Counted from the first letter of the stretch, positions 19,222 to 30,059 are shown. The stretch is DNA of 42,870 bases from Afipia sp. (GCA_017474385.1 JAFVHU010000015.1:1-42870); one strand, 5' to 3'. The notes: generated by a model not told the origin, from the sequence alone. Made by a program: numbers and translations.

Positions 19222-19312
19222 CGCGACCAAGCCAAAGGGCGGTGCATGGCTGGCCCCTCCTGTTCATGTCTTCCGGGCTGGCCTAAGAAAGCACCAAGCC
19301 CCGGAGTGTCCC

Positions 19313-20176
19313 ATGACCCAGCCCGCCGTCGACGACCGCAATGCCGACCAGATCGCCTACTGGAATGGTCCAGGCGGCCGGCACTGGACCGACCGGCAGC
19401 AGCTCCAGGACATTGTCCTTGCGCCGGTCTCCAAAATCCTGATCGAGCGGGCTGCCGTCAAAACTGGGGAAGCCATCATCGACGTCGGCTGTGGCTGCGG
19501 TGCCACCTCCCTTGATCTCCTGAAACAGGTGGGCCCCACCGGCCGCGTCACCGGTATCGACATTTCCGAGCCGATGCTGAGGCGGGCCCGAGAGCTTGCG
19601 CCGGCGAATGCACCGGTCGAGTTCGTGCTGGCGGACGCGACGGTGTATCCCTTCGCTCCGACGAGCGCGGACATGCTGTTCTCCCGCTTCGGTGTCATGT
19701 TCTTTGCGTGGCCCTCGGACTCCTTTGCAAACATGCGCAAGGCACTGCGGCCAGGTGGCCGTCTCGCCTTCGCCTGCTGGCGGACACCGCGCGACAATCC
19801 ATGGATGATGCTCGGCCTTCAGGAGGCTTACAAATTCGTGCCGAAGCTTCCTGAATTGAAGCCGGACGATCCGGGCCCGTTCTCATTCGCGAGCGAGGAG
19901 CGGGTTCGCGGCATCCTTGGCGAGGCAGGTTTCTCTGATATCAAGATGGAACGAGCCGATTTGTCGCTCGACATCGCAACTGGCGGCGGCCTTGAAGCGG
20001 CCATCGAGACGATCCTTGCTATCGGTCCCACCAGCCGCGCACTCGAGAATCAACCGCCGGATAAGATCGAAGCAACTACGAACTCGATTCGCACGATGCT
20101 CACTGCGCATCAGAAGGGCGACACGGTCCCTCTCGGCGGTTCAATCTGGATCGTTACGGCGGCGAACCGCCGCTAG
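19313..20176 (+). CDS. Class I SAM-dependent methyltransferase
   Basis: The product is 287 residues. Motif I, IIDVGCGCGATSLDLL (about 60-75), and the acidic end of strand 2, VTGIDISEPML, bind S-adenosylmethionine. FVLADATVYPF is motif II-like and LRPGGRLAFACW is motif III/post-III. The domain is of the Methyltransf_11/25 type, with a C-terminal helical extension likely to form the substrate pocket. The N-terminus (AYWNGPGGRHWTDRQ) is typical of a family often annotated as UbiE/COQ5-like, but the substrate is unknown. GGAG precedes the ATG. It follows the MDR gene by 91 bases and may be co-transcribed. Confidence 0.85.
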   Translation: MTQPAVDDRNADQIAYWNGPGGRHWTDRQQLQDIVLAPVSKILIERAAVKTGEAIIDVGCGCGATSLDLLKQVGPTGRVTGIDISEPMLRRARELAPANAPVEFVLADATVYPFAPTSADMLFSRFGVMFFAWPSDSFANMRKALRPGGRLAFACWRTPRDNPWMMLGLQEAYKFVPKLPELKPDDPGPFSFASEERVRGILGEAGFSDIKMERADLSLDIATGGGLEAAIETILAIGPTSRALENQPPDKIEATTNSIRTMLTAHQKGDTVPLGGSIWIVTAANRR

Positions 20177-20283
20177 TTCACGTCATGACCTGAATTCCTG
20201 CCGCATCGCCGCCCTCGGCCGTACCGGAACATGCGCCATTCCGGGCGCTTATTCGTATCCGGCAATCCATTGCGGAGACAACG

Positions 20284-20520
20284 ATGGCGCGGAAATACTC
20301 GAAGGGTGCGGCAAAGAAAGTCGCGCGTGCAATGCACAAGCGGAAAAAGGGGACGTTGAAGAGCGGAGGATTCGGCAGGAAAGTAACGAGCCGGAAGCAG
20401 GCGATCGCGATCGGCCTTTCTGAAGCCCGGAAGGAAGGCAAAAAGGTGCCGGCGCAGAAGTCCGCGTCAAAGGCCAAGAAAACAAATAAGGCAAAAAAGA
20501 CGAAGCGGTCGAAATCATAA
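20284..20520 (+). CDS. Small basic protein, DUF6496-type
   Basis: The product is 78 residues with very high Lys/Arg content. The first 55 residues hold the conserved block MARKYSKGAAKKVARAMHK, then a FGRKVTSRKQAIAIGLSEARK segment. The last 20 residues are a Lys/Ala/Thr tail resembling histone H1 C-termini. DUF6496 proteins are short, cytosolic and uncharacterised; the composition suggests nucleic-acid binding. It has its own ribosome site (GCGGAGA) and 107 bases of upstream space. The neighbours give no functional link. Confidence 0.8.
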   Translation: MARKYSKGAAKKVARAMHKRKKGTLKSGGFGRKVTSRKQAIAIGLSEARKEGKKVPAQKSASKAKKTNKAKKTKRSKS

Positions 20521-20686
20521 CGCATGACTTAAGTCCGCCGACGCGTGGCTTCATTGATGGTTACAAGCCACATGTGCGGATAATACGAAGTATGGGAAAG
20601 GGTTATCCGCAGGAACGCGAGCCCGCCCGCTCGACAAGGCCAAGACGGGCTTTTAGTCTGCGCCAAACTCGAAACGGGGCGAGGAG

Positions 20687-21259
20687 ATGCGACGCGGGAT
20701 TTGTTGTGCGCTGGCGCTTGCGGTTGTCTTGTTCGTGCAACCGGGCGCGGTGATCGCACAGGCCGACACCAGCGTTGAGATTACCTTCTGGAACTCGGTG
20801 AAAGACTCAAAAAATCCCGCTGAAATCTCAGCCTACCTCGATAAATATCCGAACGGCACATTCGCAGCACTCGCCAGGATACGGCTGGACGCCCTGAAAC
20901 AGAAAGCCACCCAGCCTCCCGGCGAACAATGGGCGGCCATCGGATTTGCGGCGCGCGGCGCCTGGGGCGCGGTGTGGCAGAAGGCGACGCGAGACGAGGC
21001 CGAGGCGCGCGCGCTGACCCTGTGTGTCAACAATGGCGGGCGCGGTTGCAAGGTTTCATCCACGACGAAATGCGGCGCGATGTCGTTCTACACCACCCGC
21101 ATCCGCCGGACCCGTTACTGGGGCGCATTCACGGCCGAAGGTCCGACGCTCGGTCAAGCCATAGATGCTGCTTCAGCGCGCTGCCGCAAGGAGGGCCGCA
21201 GCCCGCCGGATTGCAACATCCGGGCTTCTTTCTGCGCGGACGGCAGCCACCGGAGCTGA
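20687..21259 (+). CDS. Secreted DUF4189 domain protein
   Basis: The product is 190 residues. The signal peptide ends near AVIAQA (about residue 25). A segment ITFWNSVKDSKNPAEISAYLDKYPNGTFAALARIRLD (about 31-68) is a repeat-like helical motif common in alphaproteobacterial periplasmic and caspase-like proteins. A DUF4189 domain follows (about 80-190), with WAAIGFAARGAWGAVW, then GRGCKV and several Cys (in LCVNN, GCKV, KCGA, RCRK, DCNI and FCAD) likely to form disulfides. Function is unknown. It is predicted to be periplasmic. It converges with the transglutaminase gene, 23 bases away. Confidence 0.82.
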   Translation: MRRGICCALALAVVLFVQPGAVIAQADTSVEITFWNSVKDSKNPAEISAYLDKYPNGTFAALARIRLDALKQKATQPPGEQWAAIGFAARGAWGAVWQKATRDEAEARALTLCVNNGGRGCKVSSTTKCGAMSFYTTRIRRTRYWGAFTAEGPTLGQAIDAASARCRKEGRSPPDCNIRASFCADGSHRS

Positions 21260-21282
21260 TTACTCCGAGTGTTGCCCGACGC

Positions 21283-22161
21283 TTATGCCGCCGGGATCAC
21301 ATCTACTGCCACGGTCAGCTTCTGCTTGCGCGATCCGACGATAATTCCATCGACCGGCGAGACGTCGGTGTAATCGCGGCCAACCGCCAGAACGACATGA
21401 TCGTTGCCAATCACCAGATCGTTGGTGGGATCGAATCCCATCCATCCGATCTCGTCGCCGCACCACACCGACACCCACGCGTGCGTCGCGTCCGCACCCT
21501 GGAGCCGCGGACGACCCGGCGGCGACGTGGTCCGCAGATAGCCGCTGACATAAGCCGCGGGCAGCCCGAGACCGCGCAGCCCCGCGATCATGATATGCGC
21601 GAAATCCTGACAAACCCCACGCCGTTTCTTGAAGACCTCCAGCAAAGGTGTCGAGATTTCCGTTGCCTTCGAGTCGTAAACAAAATCACGATTAATCCGC
21701 CGCATCAGATCAACCGACGAGACGAAGACCTCGCCACCGGCGGGAAAACACTCCGCGGCATAGTCCGTGATGGCCGGCTGGATCGGCACAAGCGGGCTGG
21801 CGAACAAGTATCCGACGGGAGAGACCGCTGCGAGACCATTCGATGTGAAGGAGGCCTCGCGCACCTGTTCCCAACCGGGAGAGACCATGTCGCGCGGCAG
21901 CGCAGTGCGCGTAACATCCACGCGTGATCGCGCATCAATACGTAGAACGCGATGTGCAGTCTCGATCACGATGCTCTCGGTGCGGATGCCGAAGAAATCC
22001 GTTCTCAGCGTGCGCTCCGGCGGGACCGGCTTGATCTCAACGTGATGGGAGATCAACTGCTGGCCATCACCGTTCTTTGGCTCAAGCCTCAGCGAACAGC
22101 GCGCAAAACTGACCGGGCTCTCGTAGGAATACGTGGTGACATGACGAATGTCGTAAATCAC
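21283..22161 (-). CDS. Transglutaminase-like cysteine protease family protein
   Basis: The product is 292 residues. An N-terminal beta-rich Bact_transglu_N-type domain starts MIYDIRHVTTYSYESPVSFA. The transglutaminase core carries the Cys-His-Asp triad: RGVCQDFAHIM, ATHAWVSVWCG and GFDPTNDL. No signal peptide is visible, so it acts in the cytosol. Its ATG overlaps the stop of the ATP-grasp gene by 4 bases (22158-22161). In Iyer and Aravind's description of these clusters, such proteins are thought to hydrolyse or transfer peptide amides made by the partner ATP-grasp enzyme. Confidence 0.92.
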   Translation of the reverse strand: MIYDIRHVTTYSYESPVSFARCSLRLEPKNGDGQQLISHHVEIKPVPPERTLRTDFFGIRTESIVIETAHRVLRIDARSRVDVTRTALPRDMVSPGWEQVREASFTSNGLAAVSPVGYLFASPLVPIQPAITDYAAECFPAGGEVFVSSVDLMRRINRDFVYDSKATEISTPLLEVFKKRRGVCQDFAHIMIAGLRGLGLPAAYVSGYLRTTSPPGRPRLQGADATHAWVSVWCGDEIGWMGFDPTNDLVIGNDHVVLAVGRDYTDVSPVDGIIVGSRKQKLTVAVDVIPAA

Positions 22162-24665
22162 GCAAACCCCGTCAGCTTCTCGGGCCGCAACGCGAGACTG
22201 CCGTGCGGGAAGTAATGCGATCCGATGGCATCGGCGAGATGCAGCAGATCCTGCTCAAGCGAGAACAGGGTCTTGGCATCGAACGACTCCGCCTCTCCCG
22301 CGATCATCGCAGCTTGAAGGCTGACAGCGAGACGATGCGGCGGATCGATCAGACCGCCTTCGCGCATGCTTGGAAGACTCGCGATGTGCTCGTTGAGCGC
22401 CGCGATCTGAAACGCCACCGACCGCGGATTGAAGGCATCCAGCACGACCAGATCGCGCACCGGCGCCAATACAGGCCCGACCATATAGCGCGAACGATAG
22501 GTGATCTGGCAATCAACCAGCGTCAACAGCAGGTCGAGGTCCTCGCCCGTCGCCGTGTCGTACGCGAACTGGCGAGCAAAACGCGCAGTATTGATAGCGC
22601 GCTCGACCCGGCGTCCCATCTCGAGAAATCGCCAGCCCGCGGCGCGGTTCATGTTCTCCTGCGCAAGGCCTGCGAAAGTCGCCAGCGATTGCAAGGTCCA
22701 CTCCGCGGCCTCAAGCAAGGCCTCGTCATCTTCCGCTTTCTCCGAAAGGCGTTCGACCATGCCGGTGATGACATGCCACGCATCCGGCGAAAGGCGCTCG
22801 CGCAATGTCGTCGCGGTGCGTTGTGCTGAACGAACCAGCGACAGCGCCGAGCCGAACTTGTCCTTGGCCTGCAAAGCCTGTGCAGCGGTAGTTGCAAGCT
22901 TGGTACGCGACGATGGCGAGGTCGCACCCCAGGCGACAAGCAGGCGCTGAATGCGTTCGATCACTGGTTGCATCGGCGATGGGCCCTTGCCGGGTTCGCG
23001 TAGTGCGCCGCCAAGCGCACGAACCAGCCGCAGCGTGGCCTCGGCCCGTTCCAGATAGCGGCCGAGCCAGAACAGATTGTCCGCCGCGCGGCTCGGCACC
23101 CATCCGGCAATGCGTCTGATACGAACGGCATCGCTCGGCGGCAGCAACGTGGAGGTCGCGACCTCCTTCTCCGATACGACCCATACGTCAGCGGCACGTG
23201 CGCCCTCGCCCATTGAGACCGCGCGTGCATCAGGCTTGTCGGCGATGCGGCAGAACCCACCCGGCAGGATGGTCCAGCCGTTCGGGGTGGCGGCCGCGAA
23301 AACCCGCAAAACGAATGGGCGCGGGGAGATGTGCCCATTGTCCCACACCGGCGTCGTGGAGAGGCGCACCATCTCCTGTCCGACATAGTCGATGCCGCGC
23401 TTGCCGATAGCATCAACCAGTTGCGCGCGCTCATCCCTGGACAGAGAACTGCCGACGATCGGGCCACGGCCCGGAAAACCAGGTACAGATTGGCCGTAAG
23501 CGCCCTCGATCGCCATGTCATCGAGGCGCGAAAGCACCTCTTCGCGCGCGGATTTCTGCCCGCACCACCATGTCGCGATGTGCGGCATCTTCAGGTCTTC
23601 GCCGAAGAAACGCTCGCTCAAGCTTGGCAGGAAGCCGAGCAGCGTCCGCGCTTCCATCACCCCGGAGCCCGGCATGTTGGCGACGGCTACACCGCCTTTT
23701 CTGATGACATCGATCAGGCCCGGAACGCCGAGCATGGAACGCGCGTCGAGTTCGAGGGGATCGAGGAAGTTCGAGTCGACACGCCGGAGCAACACGTCGA
23801 GGCGCTTCAGGCCGGCAACAGTACGGACGTGCAGCCGATCCTCGCTCACCGCGAGATCGTCACCCTCCACCAGCAGAAACCCGAGATAGCGCGCCAGCGT
23901 GGCGTGTTCGGAATAGGTTTCACTGGAATTGCCCGGCGTCAGCAGACCGATGCGCGGTTCGTCGCGATCTGCAATCGCCCGCAGGCTATCGCGGAACGCC
24001 TCAAAGAACGGCGCGACACGTTCGACATTCATCGACGTGTAGAGGTTCGTCAGTGCGCGCGACAGCACCAGCCGGTTTTCGAGTGCGTAGCCTGCACCGG
24101 ACGGCGCCTGTGTACGATCATTCAACACCCACCAGCGCCCGTCGGGTCCACGGCCGATATCGGCGGCATAGAGATTGAGATACTGCCCGCCAGGCGGCGT
24201 CACGCCGCAAACCGAGCGCAGATATTCCGCGCTGCCGGCGACGGCCGCTGCGGGCAGTGCCCCCTCCGCAATCAGCCTGCCTTCGCCATACAAATCGCGC
24301 AGGATCTGTTCGAAAAGCTCCGCGCGCTGGGCGACGCCTTCCGAAATCTGCTTCCATTCGAGCTCGTCGATCAGCAGCGGCAGATGGCTGAGCGGCCACG
24401 AACGGTCCGCGGCCTCGCCCGGGGCGCGATACGTGACGCCGGCGTCGCGCATATGCTGATCGGCGGACGCAAAACGGCGTTCGATCTCGCCCGGCGAGAG
24501 CGTGGAGAACGCGTCGAAAAACCGGGTCCATACCTCGCGGGGCTGGCCCTCTGCGCCGAGAAATTCGTCCGGGATTCCGGGCAACGGCGCATAGCCGCGG
24601 GTGCAATCCAGAAGATCGCGCTGCGCTGCTCGCGGTGCCTTTTCTCCGCTGTCCGTGTCCGCCAT
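22158..24665 (-). CDS. Circularly permuted ATP-grasp (type 2) fused to alpha-E domain
   Basis: The product is 835 residues. The N-terminal part (to about residue 515) is a circularly permuted ATP-grasp domain, with GRWWVLNDRTQAPSGAGYALENR and the GVVAVANMPGSGVMEA-like segment near the nucleotide site. The C-terminal part (about 515-835) is an alpha-E domain, opening with RAADNLFWLGRYLERAEATLRLVR. In many bacteria these are two separate genes; here they are one polypeptide. ATP-grasp enzymes form amide or peptide bonds through acyl phosphates. It lies between the DUF2126 gene (51-base gap) and the transglutaminase gene (4-base overlap) in an operon read from the minus strand. Substrates are unknown. 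Confidence 0.92.
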   Translation of the reverse strand: MADTDSGEKAPRAAQRDLLDCTRGYAPLPGIPDEFLGAEGQPREVWTRFFDAFSTLSPGEIERRFASADQHMRDAGVTYRAPGEAADRSWPLSHLPLLIDELEWKQISEGVAQRAELFEQILRDLYGEGRLIAEGALPAAAVAGSAEYLRSVCGVTPPGGQYLNLYAADIGRGPDGRWWVLNDRTQAPSGAGYALENRLVLSRALTNLYTSMNVERVAPFFEAFRDSLRAIADRDEPRIGLLTPGNSSETYSEHATLARYLGFLLVEGDDLAVSEDRLHVRTVAGLKRLDVLLRRVDSNFLDPLELDARSMLGVPGLIDVIRKGGVAVANMPGSGVMEARTLLGFLPSLSERFFGEDLKMPHIATWWCGQKSAREEVLSRLDDMAIEGAYGQSVPGFPGRGPIVGSSLSRDERAQLVDAIGKRGIDYVGQEMVRLSTTPVWDNGHISPRPFVLRVFAAATPNGWTILPGGFCRIADKPDARAVSMGEGARAADVWVVSEKEVATSTLLPPSDAVRIRRIAGWVPSRAADNLFWLGRYLERAEATLRLVRALGGALREPGKGPSPMQPVIERIQRLLVAWGATSPSSRTKLATTAAQALQAKDKFGSALSLVRSAQRTATTLRERLSPDAWHVITGMVERLSEKAEDDEALLEAAEWTLQSLATFAGLAQENMNRAAGWRFLEMGRRVERAINTARFARQFAYDTATGEDLDLLLTLVDCQITYRSRYMVGPVLAPVRDLVVLDAFNPRSVAFQIAALNEHIASLPSMREGGLIDPPHRLAVSLQAAMIAGEAESFDAKTLFSLEQDLLHLADAIGSHYFPHGSLALRPEKLTGFA

Positions 24666-24716
24666 CCGACTCGCTTTCTGCTCTTCGCGACAACTTCGCC
24701 GATTATGGCGGCGGCC

Positions 24717-27700
24717 TCAATGCGGGAGCGGCGTCCGGAGGTCCAGAGTCAGGGGAAATTCGAGGGTTCGTTCCTCGGAAGGTACAGTTATCGGGCCTGG
24801 CGTATGCCCGTGGTCCTGAAAGCGGGCAAGCCGCCTCGCCTCGGCCTCGTAGCTGTTGACCGGCTTGGTGTCGTAACTCCGCCCCCCCGGATGGGCGACA
24901 TGATAGACGCAGCCGCCCAGCGAGCGGCCATTCCATGTATCGAGAATGTCAAAAGTCAGGGGCGCGTGAACCGGGATCGTCGGGTGAAGGCCCGACGACG
25001 GTTGCCATGCCTTGAAGCGCACGCCGGCGACAGCCTCGCCTGCGCGTTCGGTATTCGTCATCGGCAACCGGCGGCCATTGCAGGTGATCACATGCCGTCC
25101 TTCGATGAAGCCATTGACCTTAACCTGCAATCGCTCAACGGACGAGTCGACATAACGCACCGTGCCGCCGCCGGAGCTTTCCTCGCCGAGCACATGCCAA
25201 GGCTCCAGAGCCTGACGCAGCTCAAGCGTCACGCCGCCATGCTGGACGCTGCCGAAGACCGGAAAACGAAACTCAAGTTGCGCCTCGAACCACTCCGGCT
25301 CGAAATCGTAGCCCGCCTCCTTCAGGTCCGAGAGCGCGCTCCTGAAATCTTCCCAGAGAAAATGCGGCAACATGAAGCGATCGTGCAACGTCGTGCCCCA
25401 GCGCACGAAACGGCCATCCTGCGGATCACGCCAGAATTTCGCGATCAAAGCGCGGATCACAAGTTGCTGCGCGAGACTCATGCGCGCATCAGGCGGCATC
25501 TCCAGCGCGCGGAATTCGACGAGACCGAGACGGCCCGTCGGGCTGTCCGGCGAATAAAGTTTGTCGATGCAGATTTCCGCGCGATGGGTGTTGCCGGTAA
25601 TGTCCACCAGCAAATGCCGGAACGTGCGATCGACCAGCCATAGCGGCACCTTCTCACCCTTCGGCGGAATTTTCGAAATTGCGATTTCCAACTCATACAG
25701 CGCGTCATGCCGGGCTTCATCGATACGCGGAGCCTGACTGGTCGGGCCGATGAACATGCCGGAAAACAGATAGGACAGCGACGGATGGCGTTGCCAATAC
25801 AGCACCACGCTCTTGAGCAGATCGGGCCGTCGCAAGAACGGCGAGTCCGCAGGCGTGCCGCCACCGACAACGACGTGGTTGCCGCCGCCGGTGCCGGTGT
25901 GGCGGCCGTCGATCAGGAAACGGTTCGCACCGAGGCGAACATGCGCCGCCTCCTGATAAAGGGTGATGGTCGTTTCGACGATTTCGCGCCAGTTCTTCGC
26001 CGGGTGAATGTTGATCTCGATCACGCCGGGATCGGGGGTGACCTTGATAACCTCGACACGCGGATCGTAAGGCGGGGCGTAACCTTCGACGTGAACCTGA
26101 AGCTTCATGTCCTCGGCGGTCGCTTCCACTACCGCAACCAGTTCGAGATAGTCCTCGAGCTTCTCCACCGGCGGCATGAACGCACAGAGAATGCCGTCGC
26201 GGATCTCAATGGACAGCGCGGTGCGGACACCGCCCTTTCCGCCGGCCTGCTGCTCCTGAATGAACTGGCGTGGTCCACCATCCGCCAGCGTTCCGCCGTC
26301 GAACACAGGCGGCTGAGCGGCCGGCTCGGATGGCGCCGCTGTGGCGTCGAACACCGGCAACGCTTCGCGTTCTTCTGTCGGGTCCTGCTCGACAATGTAG
26401 GGATAATCCTCCGGCGGAATCCATTGCAGCGAATTCATCGGCAGCCGCAGACCCAGCGGTGAATCGCCGGGCATCAGGAACAGGTTTCCGCGCCGCAGAT
26501 TCCATTTCTCGCTGCGCCAGCGGCTGGCGGCCTTCGCGTTCCAGCGCTGCACCGGCAGCACGAAGCCGCGCGGCACGTTCAGCCCCTGCTGGAACACCTG
26601 CGCCATGCGAGAGCGTTCCTCGGGATCGGCAAGTTTCGAATCGCTCGGATCGACATTGCCGGGAAGGCTGTTCTCCTTCAGCAACCAGTGCGCCTGATCC
26701 TCATAGGCCGGCAGCACATTGTCTGCATCGACGCCGAGCTTTTCGGCAATGCCCGCGGCGAATTTTTCCGCCTGCTCGATCTTCGCGGAGCGTGGCCCTT
26801 CCATTGGCGCGATCAAATCGGGATTGCGCCAGATCGGCACGCCATCCTTGCGCCAGTACAGACCAAAAGCCCAACGCGGCAGGCTTTCGCCGGGATACCA
26901 TTTGCCCTGCCCGTAATGCAGCAGGCCGCCTGGCGCAAAGCGCGTCCGTAAACGGCGGATGAGATCGTCGGCAATACCGCGCTTGGTGGGACCGACTGCG
27001 GCAATGTTCCACTCGGCGGATTCCAGATCGTCCATCGAGACGAATGTCGGCTCGCCGCCCATCGTCAGCCGGACGTCACCGGCCGCGAGATCGCCATCCA
27101 CCTTTTCGCCCAGTGCATCGAGACGCCGCCACGAGTCGTCCGAGAACGGCTTGGTGATGCGCGGCGCTTCGTTGACGCGCGTCACCTTCATCTCGAAACC
27201 GAATTCGACGTTCGCCGAGCTGACATTGCCGCTGATCGGCGCGGCCGTCCGGTAGTGCGGCGAGGCGGCGACAGGAATGTGCCCCTCGCCTGTCAGCATG
27301 CCCGACGTCACATCGAAGCCGATCCATCCGGCACCAGGCAGATAAACCTCCGCCCACGCATGAAGATCGGTGAAGTCAGCCTCCACTTCGCGAGGCCCTT
27401 GCAATGGGTCGATGTCGGGACGCAACTGAATGAGATAGCCGGAGACAAAGCGCGCCGCTAAACCAAGATGGCGCAGCGCCTGAATCAAAAGCCACGCAGA
27501 GTCGCGGCAAGACCCCGCACCGCTCCGCAACGTCTCTTCGGGTGCCTGAATCCCTGGCTCCATGCGGATGACGTAACTGACCCTGTCGCGCAGCTTTGCG
27601 TTGAGGTCGACGAGGAAGTTCACGGTGTTGGTCGGTTCGCGCGGAATGCCTGCGAGATATTCCGCGAGCAGCGGCGTGACCGGCTCGGTCTTCAGATACG

Positions 27701-28046
27701 GCGCGAGTTCGTCGGCGAGATCAGTCGGATATTGAAACGGAAATGTTTCTGCGTACGGCTCGACGAAAAAGTCGAACGGATTGACCACCGCCATATCGGC
27801 GATGAAATCTACCTCGATCTTGAATTCGAGCGTCGGTTCGGGAAACACGAAGCGCGCGAGCCAATTCCCTTGCGGATCCTGCTGCCAGTTGACGAAGTGC
27901 TTCTCAGGCAGAACCTTCAGCGAATAGCTGGATACGCGCGTACGGGAGTGTGGCGCGGGCCGCAACCGGATGACCTGCGGCCCGAGGCTGACCGGCTGGT
28001 CGTACCTATAATGTGTGACGTGATGCAGGGCGACGGCGATGGACAC
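24717..28046 (-). CDS. DUF2126 protein with N-terminal transglutaminase domain
   Basis: The product is 1109 residues. Residues 1-290 form a transglutaminase-like unit: beta domain starting [19 protein letters not shown], then [13 protein letters not shown] with the catalytic Cys, [18 protein letters not shown] with His, and VTSG. Residues about 300-1109 are the large DUF2126 domain, including [17 protein letters not shown] and a glutamine-synthetase-like ligase character proposed for this family. The start is GTG at 28046 with GAGG upstream. It heads the three-gene operon. With a second transglutaminase downstream, the operon encodes two thiol amidase-like domains and one or two ligase-like domains. 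Confidence 0.93.
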   Translation of the reverse strand: MSIAVALHHVTHYRYDQPVSLGPQVIRLRPAPHSRTRVSSYSLKVLPEKHFVNWQQDPQGNWLARFVFPEPTLEFKIEVDFIADMAVVNPFDFFVEPYAETFPFQYPTDLADELAPYLKTEPVTPLLAEYLAGIPREPTNTVNFLVDLNAKLRDRVSYVIRMEPGIQAPEETLRSGAGSCRDSAWLLIQALRHLGLAARFVSGYLIQLRPDIDPLQGPREVEADFTDLHAWAEVYLPGAGWIGFDVTSGMLTGEGHIPVAASPHYRTAAPISGNVSSANVEFGFEMKVTRVNEAPRITKPFSDDSWRRLDALGEKVDGDLAAGDVRLTMGGEPTFVSMDDLESAEWNIAAVGPTKRGIADDLIRRLRTRFAPGGLLHYGQGKWYPGESLPRWAFGLYWRKDGVPIWRNPDLIAPMEGPRSAKIEQAEKFAAGIAEKLGVDADNVLPAYEDQAHWLLKENSLPGNVDPSDSKLADPEERSRMAQVFQQGLNVPRGFVLPVQRWNAKAASRWRSEKWNLRRGNLFLMPGDSPLGLRLPMNSLQWIPPEDYPYIVEQDPTEEREALPVFDATAAPSEPAAQPPVFDGGTLADGGPRQFIQEQQAGGKGGVRTALSIEIRDGILCAFMPPVEKLEDYLELVAVVEATAEDMKLQVHVEGYAPPYDPRVEVIKVTPDPGVIEINIHPAKNWREIVETTITLYQEAAHVRLGANRFLIDGRHTGTGGGNHVVVGGGTPADSPFLRRPDLLKSVVLYWQRHPSLSYLFSGMFIGPTSQAPRIDEARHDALYELEIAISKIPPKGEKVPLWLVDRTFRHLLVDITGNTHRAEICIDKLYSPDSPTGRLGLVEFRALEMPPDARMSLAQQLVIRALIAKFWRDPQDGRFVRWGTTLHDRFMLPHFLWEDFRSALSDLKEAGYDFEPEWFEAQLEFRFPVFGSVQHGGVTLELRQALEPWHVLGEESSGGGTVRYVDSSVERLQVKVNGFIEGRHVITCNGRRLPMTNTERAGEAVAGVRFKAWQPSSGLHPTIPVHAPLTFDILDTWNGRSLGGCVYHVAHPGGRSYDTKPVNSYEAEARRLARFQDHGHTPGPITVPSEERTLEFPLTLDLRTPLPH

Positions 28047-28130
28047 TGCGCAACAACCTCGATGGCTTGTTTTTTTAAGCAGAACACCGGACTAAGCCTC
28101 TATCAAGCGCTAACAACGGGCAAGGACTGC

Positions 28131-30059
28131 CTAACGTATTGGCGAATCGAGGTTTCGTGCCGAAATGCCGAGCGATTTGATGCGCGACGCCAGAGTGGTC
28201 GGCTTGATCGCGAGCAGTTCCGCCGCGCCATCCTTGCCAAAAACCTTGCCGCCGGATGCCTTCAGCGCGGCCAGGATATTGTTGCGTTCATGCTCCCGCA
28301 TCTCATCGTCCGTCATGATGACTTGCGGCGCGCCATTCTTGGGACGGCGCGACGCTGCGGGAAGCTCGGTTCCGGTTTGCTGAATCGGCAGATCGATCCG
28401 CAGCCGGCCATTCTGGGCCAAAATGGCTGCGCGTTCGATCACGTTCTGCAACTCGCGAACGTTGCCCGGCCAATCGTATTGCATCAGGCGGCGCACATCG
28501 CCTTCCGACAATCGCAAGTCGGACTTAAACGATTTGCTTTCGCTGCTTAGGAAGTGCTGCGCAAGCAATGGAATGTCCTCGCGACGATCGCGCAGCGGCA
28601 CGGTCTCAACTGGAAACACGTTGAGCCGGAAATAGAGGTCTTCGCGAAAGCGCCCCTGCTTCACTTCCTGTTTCAGTTCGCGATTGGTCGCGGCGATAAC
28701 ACGGACGTTGACCGCACGCGTGCGTTCCTCGCCGACGCGCTCGAAATGCCCCTCCTGCAAGACGCGCAGCAGCTTGCCCTGGAGTTCCAGCGGAATTTCA
28801 CCGACTTCATCCAGAAACAGTGTTCCGCCATCGGCGAGTTCAAACCGTCCGACACGGTCACGCAATGCGCCGGTAAATGCGCCGCGAACGTGGCCGAAGA
28901 ATTCGCTCTCGAACAGTTCACGCGGGATCGCCGCACAGTTGACGCGGATCAGCGGACGGTCGCTGCGCTGGCTCGCCTCGTGAATGGCACGCGCGATCAA
29001 TTCCTTGCCGGTGCCGGATTCGCCGGTGATCATCACGGTGGCGTCGGTCGGCGCAACAAGGCTCACCTGTCGCAGCGTCTTCTGTACCGCCGCCGTGCGG
29101 CCGATGATGCCTCGCGGATTGGTCTCCGTGCGGATTTCCTCCTGTAAATAGGCGTTTTCCTGCTCAAGACGCTCGCGCAACTGGTCGACTTCGGCGAGTG
29201 CCGCACGAAGCTTATCATCGGCCTCGCGGCGCTGGCTGACGTCGCGGAACACGATCACTGCGCCGACCACCACGCCACGATCGCGGATCGGTGTGGATGT
29301 GTACTCGACCCATACCGGCGTGCCGTCCTTGCGCCAGAAAACTTCATCATCGACCTGATGCACCGCGCCGTCGCGGAACGCGGCATAGATGGGACAATCC
29401 TCATGCGGATAATGCCGGCCGTCATGATGGGTATGATGCACCGTCGAGTGAATGTCGGTGCCGACCAGTTCCTCCTCCGACCAGCCGAGAAGACGCTCGG
29501 CCACCGGATTGACGAATGTGGTCTTGCCCTCTGCATTGACGCCATAGATGCCTTCGCCCGCCGCGCGCAGGATCAACTGGTTCTCGCGCTCGATGTCCCG
29601 GAAGACGCGCTCGACGCGCTGCCAGGCCGCGATACCGCCACGCATATGATCTTCCGCCGTCGCATCGACGAAACGCCGGCGACGCTGTTCGAGATCGTTC
29701 ATCGCCAGCAGCACCAGCGGTGTACCCTCCTGCGGGATCAGCGACCCGGTATACTCCAGCCGCAGCTTGTTGCCCGCAGCATGACGCGGCGTCAGCGACG
29801 TGGTCCAGAACGAGCCCCTGTCAAAAATCGCCTGAGTGAAAACAATCAGCGCAGGCACCTGACCGGCATGCAAGGCGCTGATCTTCATCTGCCGGAGCAG
29901 CGCGCGGTCGTATCCGAGCAGCGTGCACACCGCAGGATTGGCTTCGACGATGCGGTCGCCGTGGGGATCCAGCAACATCATCGGCTCCGCCGCAAAATCG
30001 AACGCGGTGCCCCAGAGATCGAGGCCCCTTTCCGGTCCCGGCGACAGGGAAACGTCCAT
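28131..30059 (-). CDS. PAS-domain sigma-54-dependent activator, probable cyanate operon regulator
   Basis: The product is 642 residues. PAS 1 spans about 15-120 and PAS 2 about 165-280. PAS 2 contains a His/Cys-rich insert, H204 and H208-H212 through C222 ([15 protein letters not shown]). A coiled coil covers 280-312. The AAA+ domain has Walker A GESGTGKE (346-353), the sigma-54 contact loop GAFTGA (393-398) and Walker B GGTLFLDE (411-418). A Fis-type helix-turn-helix is at about 606-630. There is no receiver domain, so the input is sensed directly by the PAS domains. It is divergent from the cyanate operon and flanked by three palindromes and a sigma-54 promoter. Confidence 0.93.
   Translation of the reverse strand: MDVSLSPGPERGLDLWGTAFDFAAEPMMLLDPHGDRIVEANPAVCTLLGYDRALLRQMKISALHAGQVPALIVFTQAIFDRGSFWTTSLTPRHAAGNKLRLEYTGSLIPQEGTPLVLLAMNDLEQRRRRFVDATAEDHMRGGIAAWQRVERVFRDIERENQLILRAAGEGIYGVNAEGKTTFVNPVAERLLGWSEEELVGTDIHSTVHHTHHDGRHYPHEDCPIYAAFRDGAVHQVDDEVFWRKDGTPVWVEYTSTPIRDRGVVVGAVIVFRDVSQRREADDKLRAALAEVDQLRERLEQENAYLQEEIRTETNPRGIIGRTAAVQKTLRQVSLVAPTDATVMITGESGTGKELIARAIHEASQRSDRPLIRVNCAAIPRELFESEFFGHVRGAFTGALRDRVGRFELADGGTLFLDEVGEIPLELQGKLLRVLQEGHFERVGEERTRAVNVRVIAATNRELKQEVKQGRFREDLYFRLNVFPVETVPLRDRREDIPLLAQHFLSSESKSFKSDLRLSEGDVRRLMQYDWPGNVRELQNVIERAAILAQNGRLRIDLPIQQTGTELPAASRRPKNGAPQVIMTDDEMREHERNNILAALKASGGKVFGKDGAAELLAIKPTTLASRIKSLGISARNLDSPIR

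Noticed and set aside
20224-20255. EcfG-type (GGAAC...CGTT) promoter upstream of the DUF6496 gene
   Set aside because: GGAAC is present but the -10 part reads GCTTA in place of CGTT; the match is too weak.
23331-25643. Plus-strand open frame (770 codons) opposite the ATP-grasp and DUF2126 genes
   Set aside because: It is antisense to two strong family matches and its translation has no recognisable motif.
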